Assembly (NCBI GenBank): GCA_023418925.1
Contig: JAEZYS010000010.1
Coordinates: 1-64,000, forward strand
DNA from: Bacillota bacterium
Lineage (GTDB): Bacteria > Bacillota > Clostridia > Oscillospirales > Ruminococcaceae
Reading direction: 5' to 3'
DNA: 64,000 nt
The position numbers and the translations under genes were made by a program. The notes beneath the pieces are model-generated. The model was not told the DNA's origin. It saw only the letters and a list, made by a program, of their open reading frames with translations, and made no database searches. This document shows, piece by piece, positions 51,577 through 61,164 of the stretch. The stretch's first letter is position 1. The number at the start of each line of letters is the position of its first letter.

Positions 51577-51671
51577 AGATTGTAAACCAGCAAAAAAACT
51601 TTTAAAATAATGCTCAATTTTCACCACTTTGTTTTGTTATTATTACAGTATAAAAATTAGATATTTGTCGA

Positions 51672-51707
51672 AAAAGAGCAGAACTGCAAATGCAATTCTG
51701 CTCTTTT
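51672..51707 (-). terminator. hisS-aspS operon terminator
   Basis: AAAAGAGCAGAA and TTCTGCTCTTTT form a 12-bp stem with a 12-nt loop. On the minus strand the stem ends in TTTTT. It lies 3 bp after the aspS stop. Confidence 0.85.
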
Positions 51708-51710
51708 AAT

Positions 51711-53486
51711 TTATTTATCTGTTTTTTTGATTTCTATTCCAAGAACATCAAGTGAATCCTGATCAACAACTGACGGACAGGATGACATAAGCTCAGATGC
51801 ATTCTGTACCTTAGGGAATGCAGTAACATCACGAAGATTGTCAGCTCCGCACATGATCATTGCAATTCTATCAAGTCCTATTCCCATGCCTCCATGTGGA
51901 GCAGCTCCATACTTGTAAGCTTCAACAAGGAAGCCGAACTTAGCTTCAATTTCCTCATCTGTAAGTCCAAGAGCCTTGAACATTCTCTGCTGAAGTTCAT
52001 AGTCAGTAATTCTTATTGAACCGCTTGAAAGTTCTGTTCCGTTGAGTACAAGGTCATATGCCTTTGCATAAACCTTTGAAGGATCACTGTCAAGATACTG
52101 TAAGCATTCATCCATTGGCATTGTGAAAGGATGGTGCATTGCAAGCCACTTACCGCTTTCCTCATTATATTCAAAGAATGGGAATTCAGTAATCCAGAGG
52201 AAGTTAAATCCTTCAGGGATAATATTAAGCTGCTTTGCAACCTTTAGACGGAGCGCACCAAGTGTAGGAAGTGTAACGCTGTTTTTGTCCGCAACGATAA
52301 GAACAACATCGCCCTTTTCAGCGCCTGCTGCCTTGAGAATTGTTTCAAGCTCACCTTCAGCAAGGAATTTTGAGAATGAGCTGTTAGCATCATCATCAAC
52401 CCAACGGATATATGCAAGTCCCTTTGCACCAATTCCACGCACATATTCTGTAAGCTTGTCTATTTCCTTACGGGTAAGTGTCTGTGCTGCGTTCTTTGCT
52501 GTGATTGCTCTTACTGAACCGCCAGCTTCAATAGCAGATGTGAACACGCCAAAGCCACAGCCCTTAACTATTTCAGATAAATCAACAATTTCCATGCCGA
52601 AACGTGTATCAGGCTTATCAGAACCGTATCTTGCCATTGCATCCTTGTACTTCATTCTTGGAAGCGGAGTTGGAATATCAACGTTAAGCACATCCTTGAA
52701 CAGACGGCTCACAAAACCCTCACCCATTTCAAGAATATCATCTATATCAACAAATGACATTTCAAGGTCAATCTGAGTAAATTCAGGCTGTCTGTCAGCA
52801 CGTAAATCTTCATCTCTGAAACATCTTGCAAGCTGAATATACCTGTCAAAACCTGCAATCATAAGGAGCTGCTTGTAAATCTGCGGTGACTGTGGAAGAG
52901 CATAGAACTTGCCCTGATGTACTCTTGACGGAACAAGGTAATCTCTTGCACCTTCTGGAGTTGATTTTATCATCATAGGAGTTTCAATTTCAATAAATCC
53001 GTTTTCATGGAAGTAATCTCTTGCAGACTTTGCAATCTTACTTCTCATAATAATATTATCCTGTAAAGTCTTTCTTCTGAGGTCAAGATAACGATACTTG
53101 AGTCTTAACTCTTCGTTTGTATTTGTATTATCAACAATTTCAAAAGGAGTTGTCTGAGCCTTTGCAAGTATACGGAGGTCATCAACAAAGATTTCAATGT
53201 TACCGGTTGCAATCTTGTCATTCTTGCTTTCACGTTCTTTGACAACACCCTTTGCCATAAGAACGTATTCGGAATGACAGTCTGAAGCTTTTACAAAAAT
53301 TTCTCTGCTTGTTGTTTCGTCAAATGTAAGCTGAACAATACCAGTACGGTCTCTAAGAACTATAAAAATCAGAGCGCCCTTATTTCTGACATTGTCAACA
53401 TATCCCCCTACTGTTACTGTTTCACCAGCTTTAAGCACTTCCCCGCAATAATGGGTACGCTTCAAACCTTTCATATTATCAGCCAT
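51711..53486 (-). CDS. aspS: Aspartyl-tRNA synthetase
   Basis: 591 residues, bacterial type. An N-terminal OB anticodon-binding domain (THYCGEVLKAGETVTVGGYV), motif 1 with FIEIETPMMIKSTPEGARDY, motif 2 FRDEDLRADRQPEFTQIDLEM, a bacterial insertion (GAD) domain in the middle, and motif 3 GAAPHGGMGIGLDRIAMIMCG. It charges tRNA-Asp. The ATG at 53486 has AAAGGA 10 nt upstream. It is last in the T-box-controlled hisS operon. Confidence 0.97.
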   Translation of the reverse strand: MADNMKGLKRTHYCGEVLKAGETVTVGGYVDNVRNKGALIFIVLRDRTGIVQLTFDETTSREIFVKASDCHSEYVLMAKGVVKERESKNDKIATGNIEIFVDDLRILAKAQTTPFEIVDNTNTNEELRLKYRYLDLRRKTLQDNIIMRSKIAKSARDYFHENGFIEIETPMMIKSTPEGARDYLVPSRVHQGKFYALPQSPQIYKQLLMIAGFDRYIQLARCFRDEDLRADRQPEFTQIDLEMSFVDIDDILEMGEGFVSRLFKDVLNVDIPTPLPRMKYKDAMARYGSDKPDTRFGMEIVDLSEIVKGCGFGVFTSAIEAGGSVRAITAKNAAQTLTRKEIDKLTEYVRGIGAKGLAYIRWVDDDANSSFSKFLAEGELETILKAAGAEKGDVVLIVADKNSVTLPTLGALRLKVAKQLNIIPEGFNFLWITEFPFFEYNEESGKWLAMHHPFTMPMDECLQYLDSDPSKVYAKAYDLVLNGTELSSGSIRITDYELQQRMFKALGLTDEEIEAKFGFLVEAYKYGAAPHGGMGIGLDRIAMIMCGADNLRDVTAFPKVQNASELMSSCPSVVDQDSLDVLGIEIKKTDK

Positions 53487-53509
53487 TATTTTCATTTCCT
53501 TTCAATTAA

Positions 53510-53992
53510 CTAAATAGAATTCTCTTGTTTTATTTTATCTTGTTTAAAATATTTGTGCTTACTATAAATTAGTAGAATGAGTATCTTTCTTAAAGCACCA
53601 AATGCACCCACAACAATAACCACTATCCCGATAAAACTATTCCATCTTATATCAGCAAATTCTGCTCTGACATTATTATAATTATCTTTATCATAATAGA
53701 CTGTCAGCCTTTCACCAACAGACATTTGTGATGAATAATTATATACTGTTGCCTTTACCTTTTCACCATCAGCTTCATATTCGATATCAAGATTATATGC
53801 TATATTATCTTGATCCTCTATTTTAGTAACGCCTGTGACAACTGCACTCGTAGCAATTGCATTTTGCTTGAATGCTTTATCCTGTTCATAGTGCATTTTA
53901 CCATTTGCTAAAATAATGATGCCCGTCATTATTATAATAAGACCAAAAAATATTGAACCTGCTATTGAGCCTTGTTTTAATTTATTACGCAT
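53510..53992 (-). CDS. DUF3592-like membrane protein
   Basis: 160 residues. Two membrane spans (IAGSIFFGLIIIMTGIIILA; FIGIVVIVVGAFGALRKILI) bracket an extracytoplasmic beta domain. The latter has the DUF3592 signature: SAVVTGVTKIEDQDNIAYNL, then YEADGEKVKATVYNYSSQM and VGERLTVYYDKDN. Function unknown. It lies between hisS and aspS, in the same orientation, an unusual insertion in this synthetase pair. Confidence 0.8.
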   Translation of the reverse strand: MRNKLKQGSIAGSIFFGLIIIMTGIIILANGKMHYEQDKAFKQNAIATSAVVTGVTKIEDQDNIAYNLDIEYEADGEKVKATVYNYSSQMSVGERLTVYYDKDNYNNVRAEFADIRWNSFIGIVVIVVGAFGALRKILILLIYSKHKYFKQDKIKQENSI

Positions 53993-54158
53993 GGCATTGT
54001 CCCCTATATTATGACCTTTGATAAATCTTATTTTTAATTCAACCTGAAGAGTCTCTTAAATGCTCATCAATAACATCAGTAATTCCGCATACAACATAAA
54101 CAACACAGAACCAGACAAGATTATATGGTGTGATCTTTATTTCCAAAAACACTTTCTG

Positions 54159-55481
54159 TTATTTTTGAGGCATACCTTCTCCGAAGTTCATATTATTAAA
54201 CATTTCTTCTACAACGCTGTTGGAAAAAGCATTAATAAACTTCTCTCCGTCAAAGCTTATATCTGTCTGCTCTCCGGTAGCCATATTCTTAAGCTTTGCC
54301 ATCTTTGTTTCAAGCTCATTATCACCAAGAACCATAGTGAATGTAGCATTAATTTTATCGGCATACTTCATCTGAGCCTTAAGGCCTCTGCCCATTATGT
54401 CATATTCAACATAATAACCGTCATCACGAAGCTCCTTAGCAAGTATAATTGATTCATCAAGAGCCTTTTCACCCATTGAAGCAATATAGAGATCACACTT
54501 CTTTGCGGCAATAAAATCACACTCCTGACTCTGCATAGTAAGAATAAGACGTTCAATACCCATAGCAAAGCCCAGTGCAGGAACTGACTTTCCGCCCATT
54601 TCCTCAACAAGTCCGTCATAACGTCCGCCACCGCATACTGTTCCCTGTGAACCGATAGCTGTTGTAACAAACTCAAAAACTGTTTTTGTATAGTAATCCA
54701 GCCCTCTTACAATCTTAGGATTAATTTTGAAATCAATGCCCATTGCTGTAAGATTCTTTTTAAGTGTCTCAAAGTGATTTTTACAGTCATCACAAAGGTA
54801 ATCAAGAATTATCGGTGCGTCCTTTGCATTTTCAGAGCAAATCGGGCTCTTACAGTCAAGCAGACGCATTGGATTTTTTTCAAGACGTCCAAGACAGGTT
54901 TCACAAAGCTGATCCTTGCTTGCAGAGAAATATTCTCTCAAAGCATCCTGATACTTCTTTCTGCATTCAGGGCATCCAATTGAATTAATATATAGTTCAA
55001 TATCCTTCAAGCCAAGTCTTTCAATAATACTCTTCGCCAAAGCAATAATATCAGCATCAGCACATGGTGACTGACTTCCGTACATTTCAGCACCGAACTG
55101 GTGGAATTCTCTCAATCTGCCTGCTTCCGGCTTTTCATATCTGAAACATGGAATTAAATAATAAACCTTCTGTGGGAGTGCATCATTGAGCATGCCGTTT
55201 TCAAGAGCAGCTCTTGCAGCACCTGCTGTTCCTTCAGGACGAAGAGTAACACTTCTGCCCCCCTTGTCAATGAATGTATACATTTCCTTCTGAACAACGT
55301 CAGTAGTATCTCCAACGCTTCTTGTAAACAGTTCAGTATGTTCAAAAACAGGGAAACGTATTTCCTTGAAGCCATATGCTTCAGCGGTTTCTGAGGCAAG
55401 TTTTTCAACTGTGTGCCACTTATAAGTCTCTGTCGGCAGAACATCCTGCGTTCCCTTTGGTCTTTGTGTAATTAGTGCCAT
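54159..55481 (-). CDS. hisS: Histidyl-tRNA synthetase
   Basis: 440 residues. Motif 1 region RPKGTQDVLPTETYKWHTVE, motif 2 LRPEGTAGAARAALENGM and YLIPCFRYEKPEAGRLREFH, His-specific signatures VRGLDYYTKTVFEFVT and GGGRYDGLVEEMGGKSVP, and motif 3 ALGFAMGIERLIL. The anticodon-binding domain is C-terminal. AAAAGGAG precedes the ATG. A zinc-ribbon-like Cys set (CPECRKK, CETC, CKSPIC, CDDC) sits in the insertion domain. First gene after the Asp T-box. Confidence 0.97.
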   Translation of the reverse strand: MALITQRPKGTQDVLPTETYKWHTVEKLASETAEAYGFKEIRFPVFEHTELFTRSVGDTTDVVQKEMYTFIDKGGRSVTLRPEGTAGAARAALENGMLNDALPQKVYYLIPCFRYEKPEAGRLREFHQFGAEMYGSQSPCADADIIALAKSIIERLGLKDIELYINSIGCPECRKKYQDALREYFSASKDQLCETCLGRLEKNPMRLLDCKSPICSENAKDAPIILDYLCDDCKNHFETLKKNLTAMGIDFKINPKIVRGLDYYTKTVFEFVTTAIGSQGTVCGGGRYDGLVEEMGGKSVPALGFAMGIERLILTMQSQECDFIAAKKCDLYIASMGEKALDESIILAKELRDDGYYVEYDIMGRGLKAQMKYADKINATFTMVLGDNELETKMAKLKNMATGEQTDISFDGEKFINAFSNSVVEEMFNNMNFGEGMPQK

Positions 55482-55567
55482 ATCAATAACTCCTTTTAAA
55501 TTATACGAATATCAAACGGATAGACAAGCTCGTGATTACTTTAAACAACCTTCATTTTGTTAAAAAA

Positions 55568-55795
55568 TAAAAGCCGTCCTTGTATATACAAGGGACGACT
55601 TTAAACCGCGATACCACCCAGATTCGCACATAAATGTGCGCACTCATTTCCTTAACGCAGAAATACGTCTGTCCTTATTCAGACAGCAGCTCGGGGATGT
55701 CATTCATATTGCTCCGATAAGCAGCTCACAGCAAATGCCACTCTCTCTGTAAACAGAGTCATTACTACTAATTCCCGTCCCAGCCTTTAAAAATA
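55568..55795 (-). promoter_or_regulatory. T-box riboswitch, tRNA-Asp type
   Basis: On the minus strand: AGTAGTAATG (stem I), AGAGAGAGTGGC with GCTGTGAGCTGC, TGAATGACATCC with specifier GAC (55701-55699), then the T-box TGGGTGGTATCGCGG (55620-55606) and a terminator stem (about 55600-55572) ending in TTTTATTTTTT. GAC is an Asp codon, matching aspS downstream; hisS is controlled together with it. All canonical T-box elements are recognisable. Confidence 0.94.
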
Positions 55796-55812
55796 TATAA
55801 GACTTCATGAAT

Positions 55813-55841
55813 ATAATACAACACCAATCAACGTTTGTCAA
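55813..55841 (-). promoter_or_regulatory. Sigma-A promoter of the hisS-aspS operon
   Basis: On the minus strand TTGACA (55841-55836), a 17-bp spacer and TATTAT (55818-55813), just upstream of the T-box. Confidence 0.82.
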
Positions 55842-55848
55842 TACGATT

Positions 55849-56253
55849 TTATCTGACAGGATTGACAATCTGACGCCAATCGAGATCTCCTCTTTCAAGA
55901 GCGTGTATCAAAGCTTCAGCAGTTGCAATATTTGTTGCAACTGGAATGTTATGAACATCACATAATCTTAGAAGATTCATTTCATTTGGCTCATGCGGCT
56001 TTGGAGACAATGGATCCCTGAAGAAAAGAAGGAGGTCAATTTCATTACATGAAATTCTGGCACTGATCTGCTGATCTCCGCCCTGGGAACCGCTCAGGTA
56101 CCTTTGAATGTTGAGCCCCGTTGCCTGTGCAACTTGTTTTCCGGTTGTTCCGGTAGCACATAAGTTATGTCTTGATAAAATACCGCAATATGCAATGCAA
56201 AATTGAACTAATAATTCTTTTTTTGAGTCGTGAGCAATCAGAGCAATATTCAT
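55849..56253 (-). CDS. mgsA: Methylglyoxal synthase
   Basis: 134 residues. It converts dihydroxyacetone phosphate to methylglyoxal and phosphate. Motifs: IALIAHDSKKELLVQFC, CATGTTGKQV (phosphate binding), LSGSQGGDQQIS and LLFFRDPLSPKPHEPNEMNL with the catalytic Asp, then NIPVATNIATAEALI. AAAGGA precedes the ATG. It lies 34 bp after minD, as in other Clostridia where mgsA closes the mre-min cluster. Confidence 0.95.
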   Translation of the reverse strand: MNIALIAHDSKKELLVQFCIAYCGILSRHNLCATGTTGKQVAQATGLNIQRYLSGSQGGDQQISARISCNEIDLLLFFRDPLSPKPHEPNEMNLLRLCDVHNIPVATNIATAEALIHALERGDLDWRQIVNPVR

Positions 56254-56287
56254 TTAATGTCATTCCTTTCCATTTATATCTTTTAAA

Positions 56288-57034
56288 TTAAACAAGAAGT
56301 GATTTCATACTCAGCGGAACATCTTCGCCTTTAAGTCTTTTTGAAATAGCATCAAATGCCTTGAATGATGGTGAAGCAGAAGGAAGTGGAACTCCCTTTC
56401 CTGTTGAAATTACTACAGCATCGTCATCCGGAATTACTCCAATAAGCTGAACACCAACTGTATCAATAATCGAATCAAGATCAGGAATAAGTTCTGCCTT
56501 AAGTATTTCAGGGTTTACCTTGTTGATAATAAGGCGTTGTTTTTTGTTTCCTCTCTTATAGAACTCATCTGACATTGTTCTTGCGTCTCTTACGCAGACA
56601 GGATCAGGAGTTGTATTTATAAGTATAAGATCAGACTGTTCAACAACATCAAAAACGCTTTCATTTGTTCCTGCAGAAGTATCAACGATTATGTATTCAT
56701 AATACTTTCTCATCTCATGACAAATACTTGAGATTGTCTTTGCATCAACCTTAGCAAAAGGATCCTCAGGGGCACATACAAGACTAAGATTAGATGCAAT
56801 ACTTACCTGAGTAGTTGCCTTATAAATATCACATTCCCCTCTTAATACTGTTCCTAAGTCATACCTTATATTATCCTTGACACCAAGCATAATATCCAGG
56901 CATCTAAGACCAAAGTCAAGCTCAATTATCAATGTTCTATGACCTTGTCTTGCAAGAGCAAATCCCATTTCAGCACAAATTGAGGATTTACCTGTGCCAC
57001 CCTTACCGGATGTTACTGCAATGATTCTTGACAT
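56288..57034 (-). CDS. minD: MinD-family septum-site ATPase
   Basis: 248 residues from the ATG at 57034 (AAAGGGG SD). Deviant Walker A SGKGGTGKSS, Walker A' IIELDFGLRCLDIML, Walker B IIVDTSAG. The C-terminal end (AISKRLKGEDVPLSMKSLLV) could be an amphipathic membrane-targeting helix. MinD activates MinC to block FtsZ rings away from midcell. Neither minC nor minE is present nearby; minD sits between PBP2 and mgsA. Confidence 0.88.
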   Translation of the reverse strand: MSRIIAVTSGKGGTGKSSICAEMGFALARQGHRTLIIELDFGLRCLDIMLGVKDNIRYDLGTVLRGECDIYKATTQVSIASNLSLVCAPEDPFAKVDAKTISSICHEMRKYYEYIIVDTSAGTNESVFDVVEQSDLILINTTPDPVCVRDARTMSDEFYKRGNKKQRLIINKVNPEILKAELIPDLDSIIDTVGVQLIGVIPDDDAVVISTGKGVPLPSASPSFKAFDAISKRLKGEDVPLSMKSLLV

Positions 57035-57353
57035 AAAAAGCCCCTTTCCAGAAATGTATTCAATAGGGTGATAATCCCTTTTTATCAAATATTACAAAAA
57101 GTTATCCTTAATAATGCATAATTCACGTTTATTATAATTGCAATTGTTATAATCACTAAAAGTGGCTATAATAAATATGCTCAATTATTATTTTACCACA
57201 AAAAAAGTATTTGTCAAAGATATTTTAATTATAAATCTCAACTTTGGTATTATGATGTTTTTATATTTTTTTATTTGTTAATTTTGTACACAATATATTG
57301 TAATAAGTTTACATGTTTATAACTTAACTTCGATTATATACAAATAATTTTTA

Positions 57354-59645
57354 CTAATCCTCATTTTCAGGAGGTGCAGCAACTTCTGTAAAAACGGAAG
57401 TCTCACTATTCTGCAGCGGTAAAGCATCATTTGTATCGTTTTCACTGATTTCAGTCAGTGCAGTAGTTTGCGTTTCAGTATCGGTATTGCTAAACTGTGT
57501 TTCTGTGACAGCAGTATTCTGATCAATTTGCTGTTGAGCGCTTATCGGAACTCCTGCCTGCTGAACTCCGTTGATTGTATCCTGTACAACCGGCTTCTGT
57601 CTTTGTGGGATAGGTTCCGGAACAACATAATCCTTATTATAATATGCATTTATTATCTGCTTTATCATTAACTTTGAATATTCTCCGTGTTCAATAAATC
57701 CTGAAAAAGCAATTTCAGGATTATCTGCAGGATAAAAACCTACAAATGAAGAACCTGTATCTTCAGCAGAAGTCATCTGAGGAGTACCTGTCTTTATGGC
57801 AACTCCACCTGGTAGATCAGAAAGTACATAATCAGTATAATAATCCATCTCTGACGGATAGTAATAAGCTGCAAAGTTTCCAGCCTGAATCATACCCTGA
57901 ATAACCGTGTCATAGGTATAACCTGTCTTGTCTTCAATAGTATACACAACCTCAGGCTCTTTATGACTGATAAGTTCCTCCATGTTGTATGTGTAAACGC
58001 TGTCTACTATATGTGGTCTGTATCTTACACCCCTGTTTGCAATTGTCTGTCCCTGAACTGCAAGCTGAAGAGGAGTTATATATGTTTCTGATTGACCAAT
58101 TGAAGCCTGAACAACGTTTCCTGCCTGCCATTCAAGTCTTCTCTGCTCAAAGCTTTCAGGAGTTGCAATCCAGCCTGTTGCTCCACCAGTTTCAAGACCT
58201 AAATCTGTTCCAAGTCCATACATATTTGAATAGTTGGCAATATTGTTAATACCCATTCTTCTGCCAACTTCATAGAAGAATATATTACATGACTTTTCAA
58301 GTGCAGTAACAACATTAATACTTCCGTGATATCCTGTACACTTTGGCTGATAATCCTCCCAGTAGGTATAGATACCATTACATGTAACTGTTGTATTTGG
58401 GTCAATATATCCTTCATTGAGTGCTGCCGTTGCAGTAACAGTTTTGAATGTTGAACCGGGACGGTAAAGACCGCTTGTTGCCCTGTTTGTAAGAGGTGCA
58501 TTTTCACCATTCAGAACATCGTAATAGTTGTTCATATAGTCATTAAGGTTATAAGTAGGGTTTGTTGCTGCTGCAAGAATAGCTCCACTTTTAACATCAG
58601 TAACAACAATTGCACCTGCATTAGCTGTCATGCCTTTTGCACTTGTACTGGTTTGGTTCTGAAGCCAGTATATATGGTTTTCAAGAATTTTCTGAATATT
58701 TCTCTGATAATCAATATCAACTGTGAGCTTTACGGTATTACCAGGCACAGCTTCAGTTGTAATAGTATCAGAAACAACAGTACCATTAAGAAAGCTTATA
58801 GTTCTTTCTCCGTCTTCACCACGGAGCTCATCCTCCATAGCTTTTTCAATACCACTTTTTCCGAGTGTATCATTAAGGGCATATCCCTTAGATTTCAATA
58901 TATCATATTCTTCTGCATTTATAGGGCCTACTGTGCCTATAAGGTGAGGGATAATATCACCCTCATTGTAAATCCTTATAGCTTCTTCAACAACATCAAT
59001 TCCTTCAAGACCAAACGATTGCTCTTTAAGTTTTACAACAGTATCCATAGGTATATCTTCTGCAAATGTATATCTGTTTGAAACTGAAAAATCCCTTATA
59101 CTCATTTCATAACGGATTCCAGCAATTATTCTGATTTCCTTGTCAGTATATTTATCGGATATTTTGTATTTCTCCGCCATAGCGTGGATGCATTCTTCAG
59201 CAGTTGCATAAACCTGAATATTTATATTTTCCCTTAGCTTTGAAATATCCTTTTCCTCTGCTTCAAAGAATTCATAAGGTTCATCCATACTTATCGGAAG
59301 AGTATCAATCCAGTCAACTCCGTCTTCCTCAAGCATTTCCGCAACAGTTATGATTATCTTATTCATCTGGTCGCTGTCAGACGGGAAGAAGGCCTTTTCA
59401 ACTACTACATTAAATCCTACCTTGTTGCTTACAATCGGGTTCCCTTTGGAATCAATAATTTCGCCTCTCGGTGAATTAACAACCTGTGTACCCATGGTTG
59501 TTTCCTGAGCAAGCCTTGCATATTCTTCCCCGTTTACAATCTGTATCTTCATAAGCTCTACCATGCAGTATGCTGCTGCAGTAAGAATGAGCACAACAAA
59601 AACCATTGTTCTGATTATATCAGCAGTTTTTTTGATAAGGCACAC
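57354..59645 (-). CDS. mrdA: Penicillin-binding protein 2 (class B transpeptidase)
   Basis: About 760 residues. An N-terminal membrane span (MVFVVLILTAAAYCMVELMK), a PBP dimerisation domain (NSPRGEIIDSKGNPIVSNKV), and the transpeptidase domain with SxxK (GSTFKTVTA), SxN (KSCNIFFYE) and KTGT (AIKTGTPQM). The C-terminal 100 residues are Gln/Thr/Glu-rich and probably disordered. It cross-links peptidoglycan during elongation. The start is uncertain: the AGGAGG SD overlaps the GTG at 59645, while the codon at ideal spacing is ATC (59636). Gap 57035-57353 is AT-rich without a recognised feature. Confidence 0.95.
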   Translation of the reverse strand: MCLIKKTADIIRTMVFVVLILTAAAYCMVELMKIQIVNGEEYARLAQETTMGTQVVNSPRGEIIDSKGNPIVSNKVGFNVVVEKAFFPSDSDQMNKIIITVAEMLEEDGVDWIDTLPISMDEPYEFFEAEEKDISKLRENINIQVYATAEECIHAMAEKYKISDKYTDKEIRIIAGIRYEMSIRDFSVSNRYTFAEDIPMDTVVKLKEQSFGLEGIDVVEEAIRIYNEGDIIPHLIGTVGPINAEEYDILKSKGYALNDTLGKSGIEKAMEDELRGEDGERTISFLNGTVVSDTITTEAVPGNTVKLTVDIDYQRNIQKILENHIYWLQNQTSTSAKGMTANAGAIVVTDVKSGAILAAATNPTYNLNDYMNNYYDVLNGENAPLTNRATSGLYRPGSTFKTVTATAALNEGYIDPNTTVTCNGIYTYWEDYQPKCTGYHGSINVVTALEKSCNIFFYEVGRRMGINNIANYSNMYGLGTDLGLETGGATGWIATPESFEQRRLEWQAGNVVQASIGQSETYITPLQLAVQGQTIANRGVRYRPHIVDSVYTYNMEELISHKEPEVVYTIEDKTGYTYDTVIQGMIQAGNFAAYYYPSEMDYYTDYVLSDLPGGVAIKTGTPQMTSAEDTGSSFVGFYPADNPEIAFSGFIEHGEYSKLMIKQIINAYYNKDYVVPEPIPQRQKPVVQDTINGVQQAGVPISAQQQIDQNTAVTETQFSNTDTETQTTALTEISENDTNDALPLQNSETSVFTEVAAPPENED

Positions 59646-59667
59646 CTCCTCAGGAATACAATTTGAC

Positions 59668-60234
59668 TTATTCTCTTACAATATTATCGGACTTTTCTTC
59701 TATGAAATTCTCGTTTATTGCACCGAATTTAACAGCAATAAACTTTATAATGTAATATATGATTGCCGTTGAAATAACAGTAAACAATACTGATGGAAGG
59801 AATATACCCAGAAAAATTTTTCCGTTGTTGTCATATCCCCATACTGCATATGAGAAAAGATAGTTTAGTAAAGCAAGAATAACTGTTACTGCTGTTGTAA
59901 TCAATATTATATTAAGAATATGCTGTCTCATGACAAAAATAAAAAGCAGTGAGGTAAGAACACAGAACCACATAAGGAGTATCCCGTGAAATCCCACTAA
60001 AGTACCCGTAGCAGAGTCAGTCATTAACCCACACACACATCCTGTAAGTGCTGATACAAACGGTGTTTCCCTCATGGAAATGCACAGTGAAATAGGGATA
60101 AGCAGTATCGGGTCAGGAATACGTGAATTAGTCACTGACATAAACACATAAGCAATGCTGATAACCAGAAAATACAGGCACCATCTTATTATCTTATTCC
60201 GTTTTTCCAGCTTTCTCTTAACCTGGTTATTCAT
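59668..60234 (-). CDS. mreD: Rod shape-determining protein MreD
   Basis: 188 residues, about five membrane spans. The conserved region PDPILLIPISLCISMRETPF, then VSALTGCVCGLMTDSATGTL and VGFHGILLMW, fits MreD. It links MreC and the PBP2 complex. It lies between mreC and mrdA in the classical order. Confidence 0.92.
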   Translation of the reverse strand: MNNQVKRKLEKRNKIIRWCLYFLVISIAYVFMSVTNSRIPDPILLIPISLCISMRETPFVSALTGCVCGLMTDSATGTLVGFHGILLMWFCVLTSLLFIFVMRQHILNIILITTAVTVILALLNYLFSYAVWGYDNNGKIFLGIFLPSVLFTVISTAIIYYIIKFIAVKFGAINENFIEEKSDNIVRE

Positions 60235-60300
60235 CCGTAAACCTGCTTTCGTGACTTTTGAATAGCAATATAATTAAAATACAAAACTTATGCAAAAAAG

Positions 60301-61164
60301 TTATTCCGTTTCGTCATTCAAATATTCATTCTGTCCCTTAAATTTTGTTATAACAAAAACATCTGTAATCTGTCCGGGATTTACAGCAGGCTCTATTATT
60401 GCATACATAGAAAGTCCACTGTCCTCTATGCCTGTTTCCTTTACAACGCCTACAAGCTGTTCAGCAGGAAAGTTCTGACTTCCGCTTGTGATAACAATGT
60501 CCCCAGCCTTTATATCAGATTCCTTATCTATATAGCTCATTCTGCAATAACCGTCATCCGCAGTTGAATAATCTCCCTCAATGATTCCAGTTGTCTTTGT
60601 TCTGACAGTATATACGCCAACTGCCGTTTTAGGTGAGTATAGTGTTCTTACCTTTGAAGTACTTGTTGAAACATCAAAACACACACCAACAAGTCCTTGC
60701 GAAGTAATTACAGGGTCATAAGGCTTTATGCCGTCATTTGAACCCTTGTCTATTGTAAAAGTCCCGTAAGGATCGTTTGTCTGCCTTGCAATAATTGAAC
60801 ATGGAGGAGAAAATGTAAAATCCTCGTACTTCTCTTTCAATCCAAGCATTACACGGAGTTCCTCATTCTCTCTTTTGAGATTATCGTAATCAACTATAGT
60901 GCCGTACAACTCATTAAGCTGTTCCTTTAGTTTCTGATTTTCCTCATAATACTGCTGAGCATTCACAAGCGTATCGAGAGATGTTGATACCTTACCGGAG
61001 ATATTTGTGGATAGCTTATTTATCGGTTCAAAAATTTTATCAAAAAACGATGCACTTGAAGATGTATACCCACCCCTGCTGAGTGTGTATATCATTACAC
61101 CGATTACAATTGCCGTTAGTGCCAAAATCACTTTGAACTTTTTCGTTTTAAGAAATTCTCTCAC
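60301..61164 (-). CDS. mreC: Rod shape-determining protein MreC
   Basis: 287 residues from a GTG with GGGAGGGTGG upstream. An N-terminal membrane span (KVILALTAIVIGVMIYTLSR), a coiled coil (YYEENQKLKEQLNELYGTIV, then DYDNLKRENEELRVMLGLKE), and two beta-barrel domains (CSIIARQTNDPYGTFTIDKG; GIKPYDPVITSQGLVG). It forms the scaffold between MreB and extracellular synthases. Confidence 0.95.
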   Translation of the reverse strand: MREFLKTKKFKVILALTAIVIGVMIYTLSRGGYTSSSASFFDKIFEPINKLSTNISGKVSTSLDTLVNAQQYYEENQKLKEQLNELYGTIVDYDNLKRENEELRVMLGLKEKYEDFTFSPPCSIIARQTNDPYGTFTIDKGSNDGIKPYDPVITSQGLVGVCFDVSTSTSKVRTLYSPKTAVGVYTVRTKTTGIIEGDYSTADDGYCRMSYIDKESDIKAGDIVITSGSQNFPAEQLVGVVKETGIEDSGLSMYAIIEPAVNPGQITDVFVITKFKGQNEYLNDETE

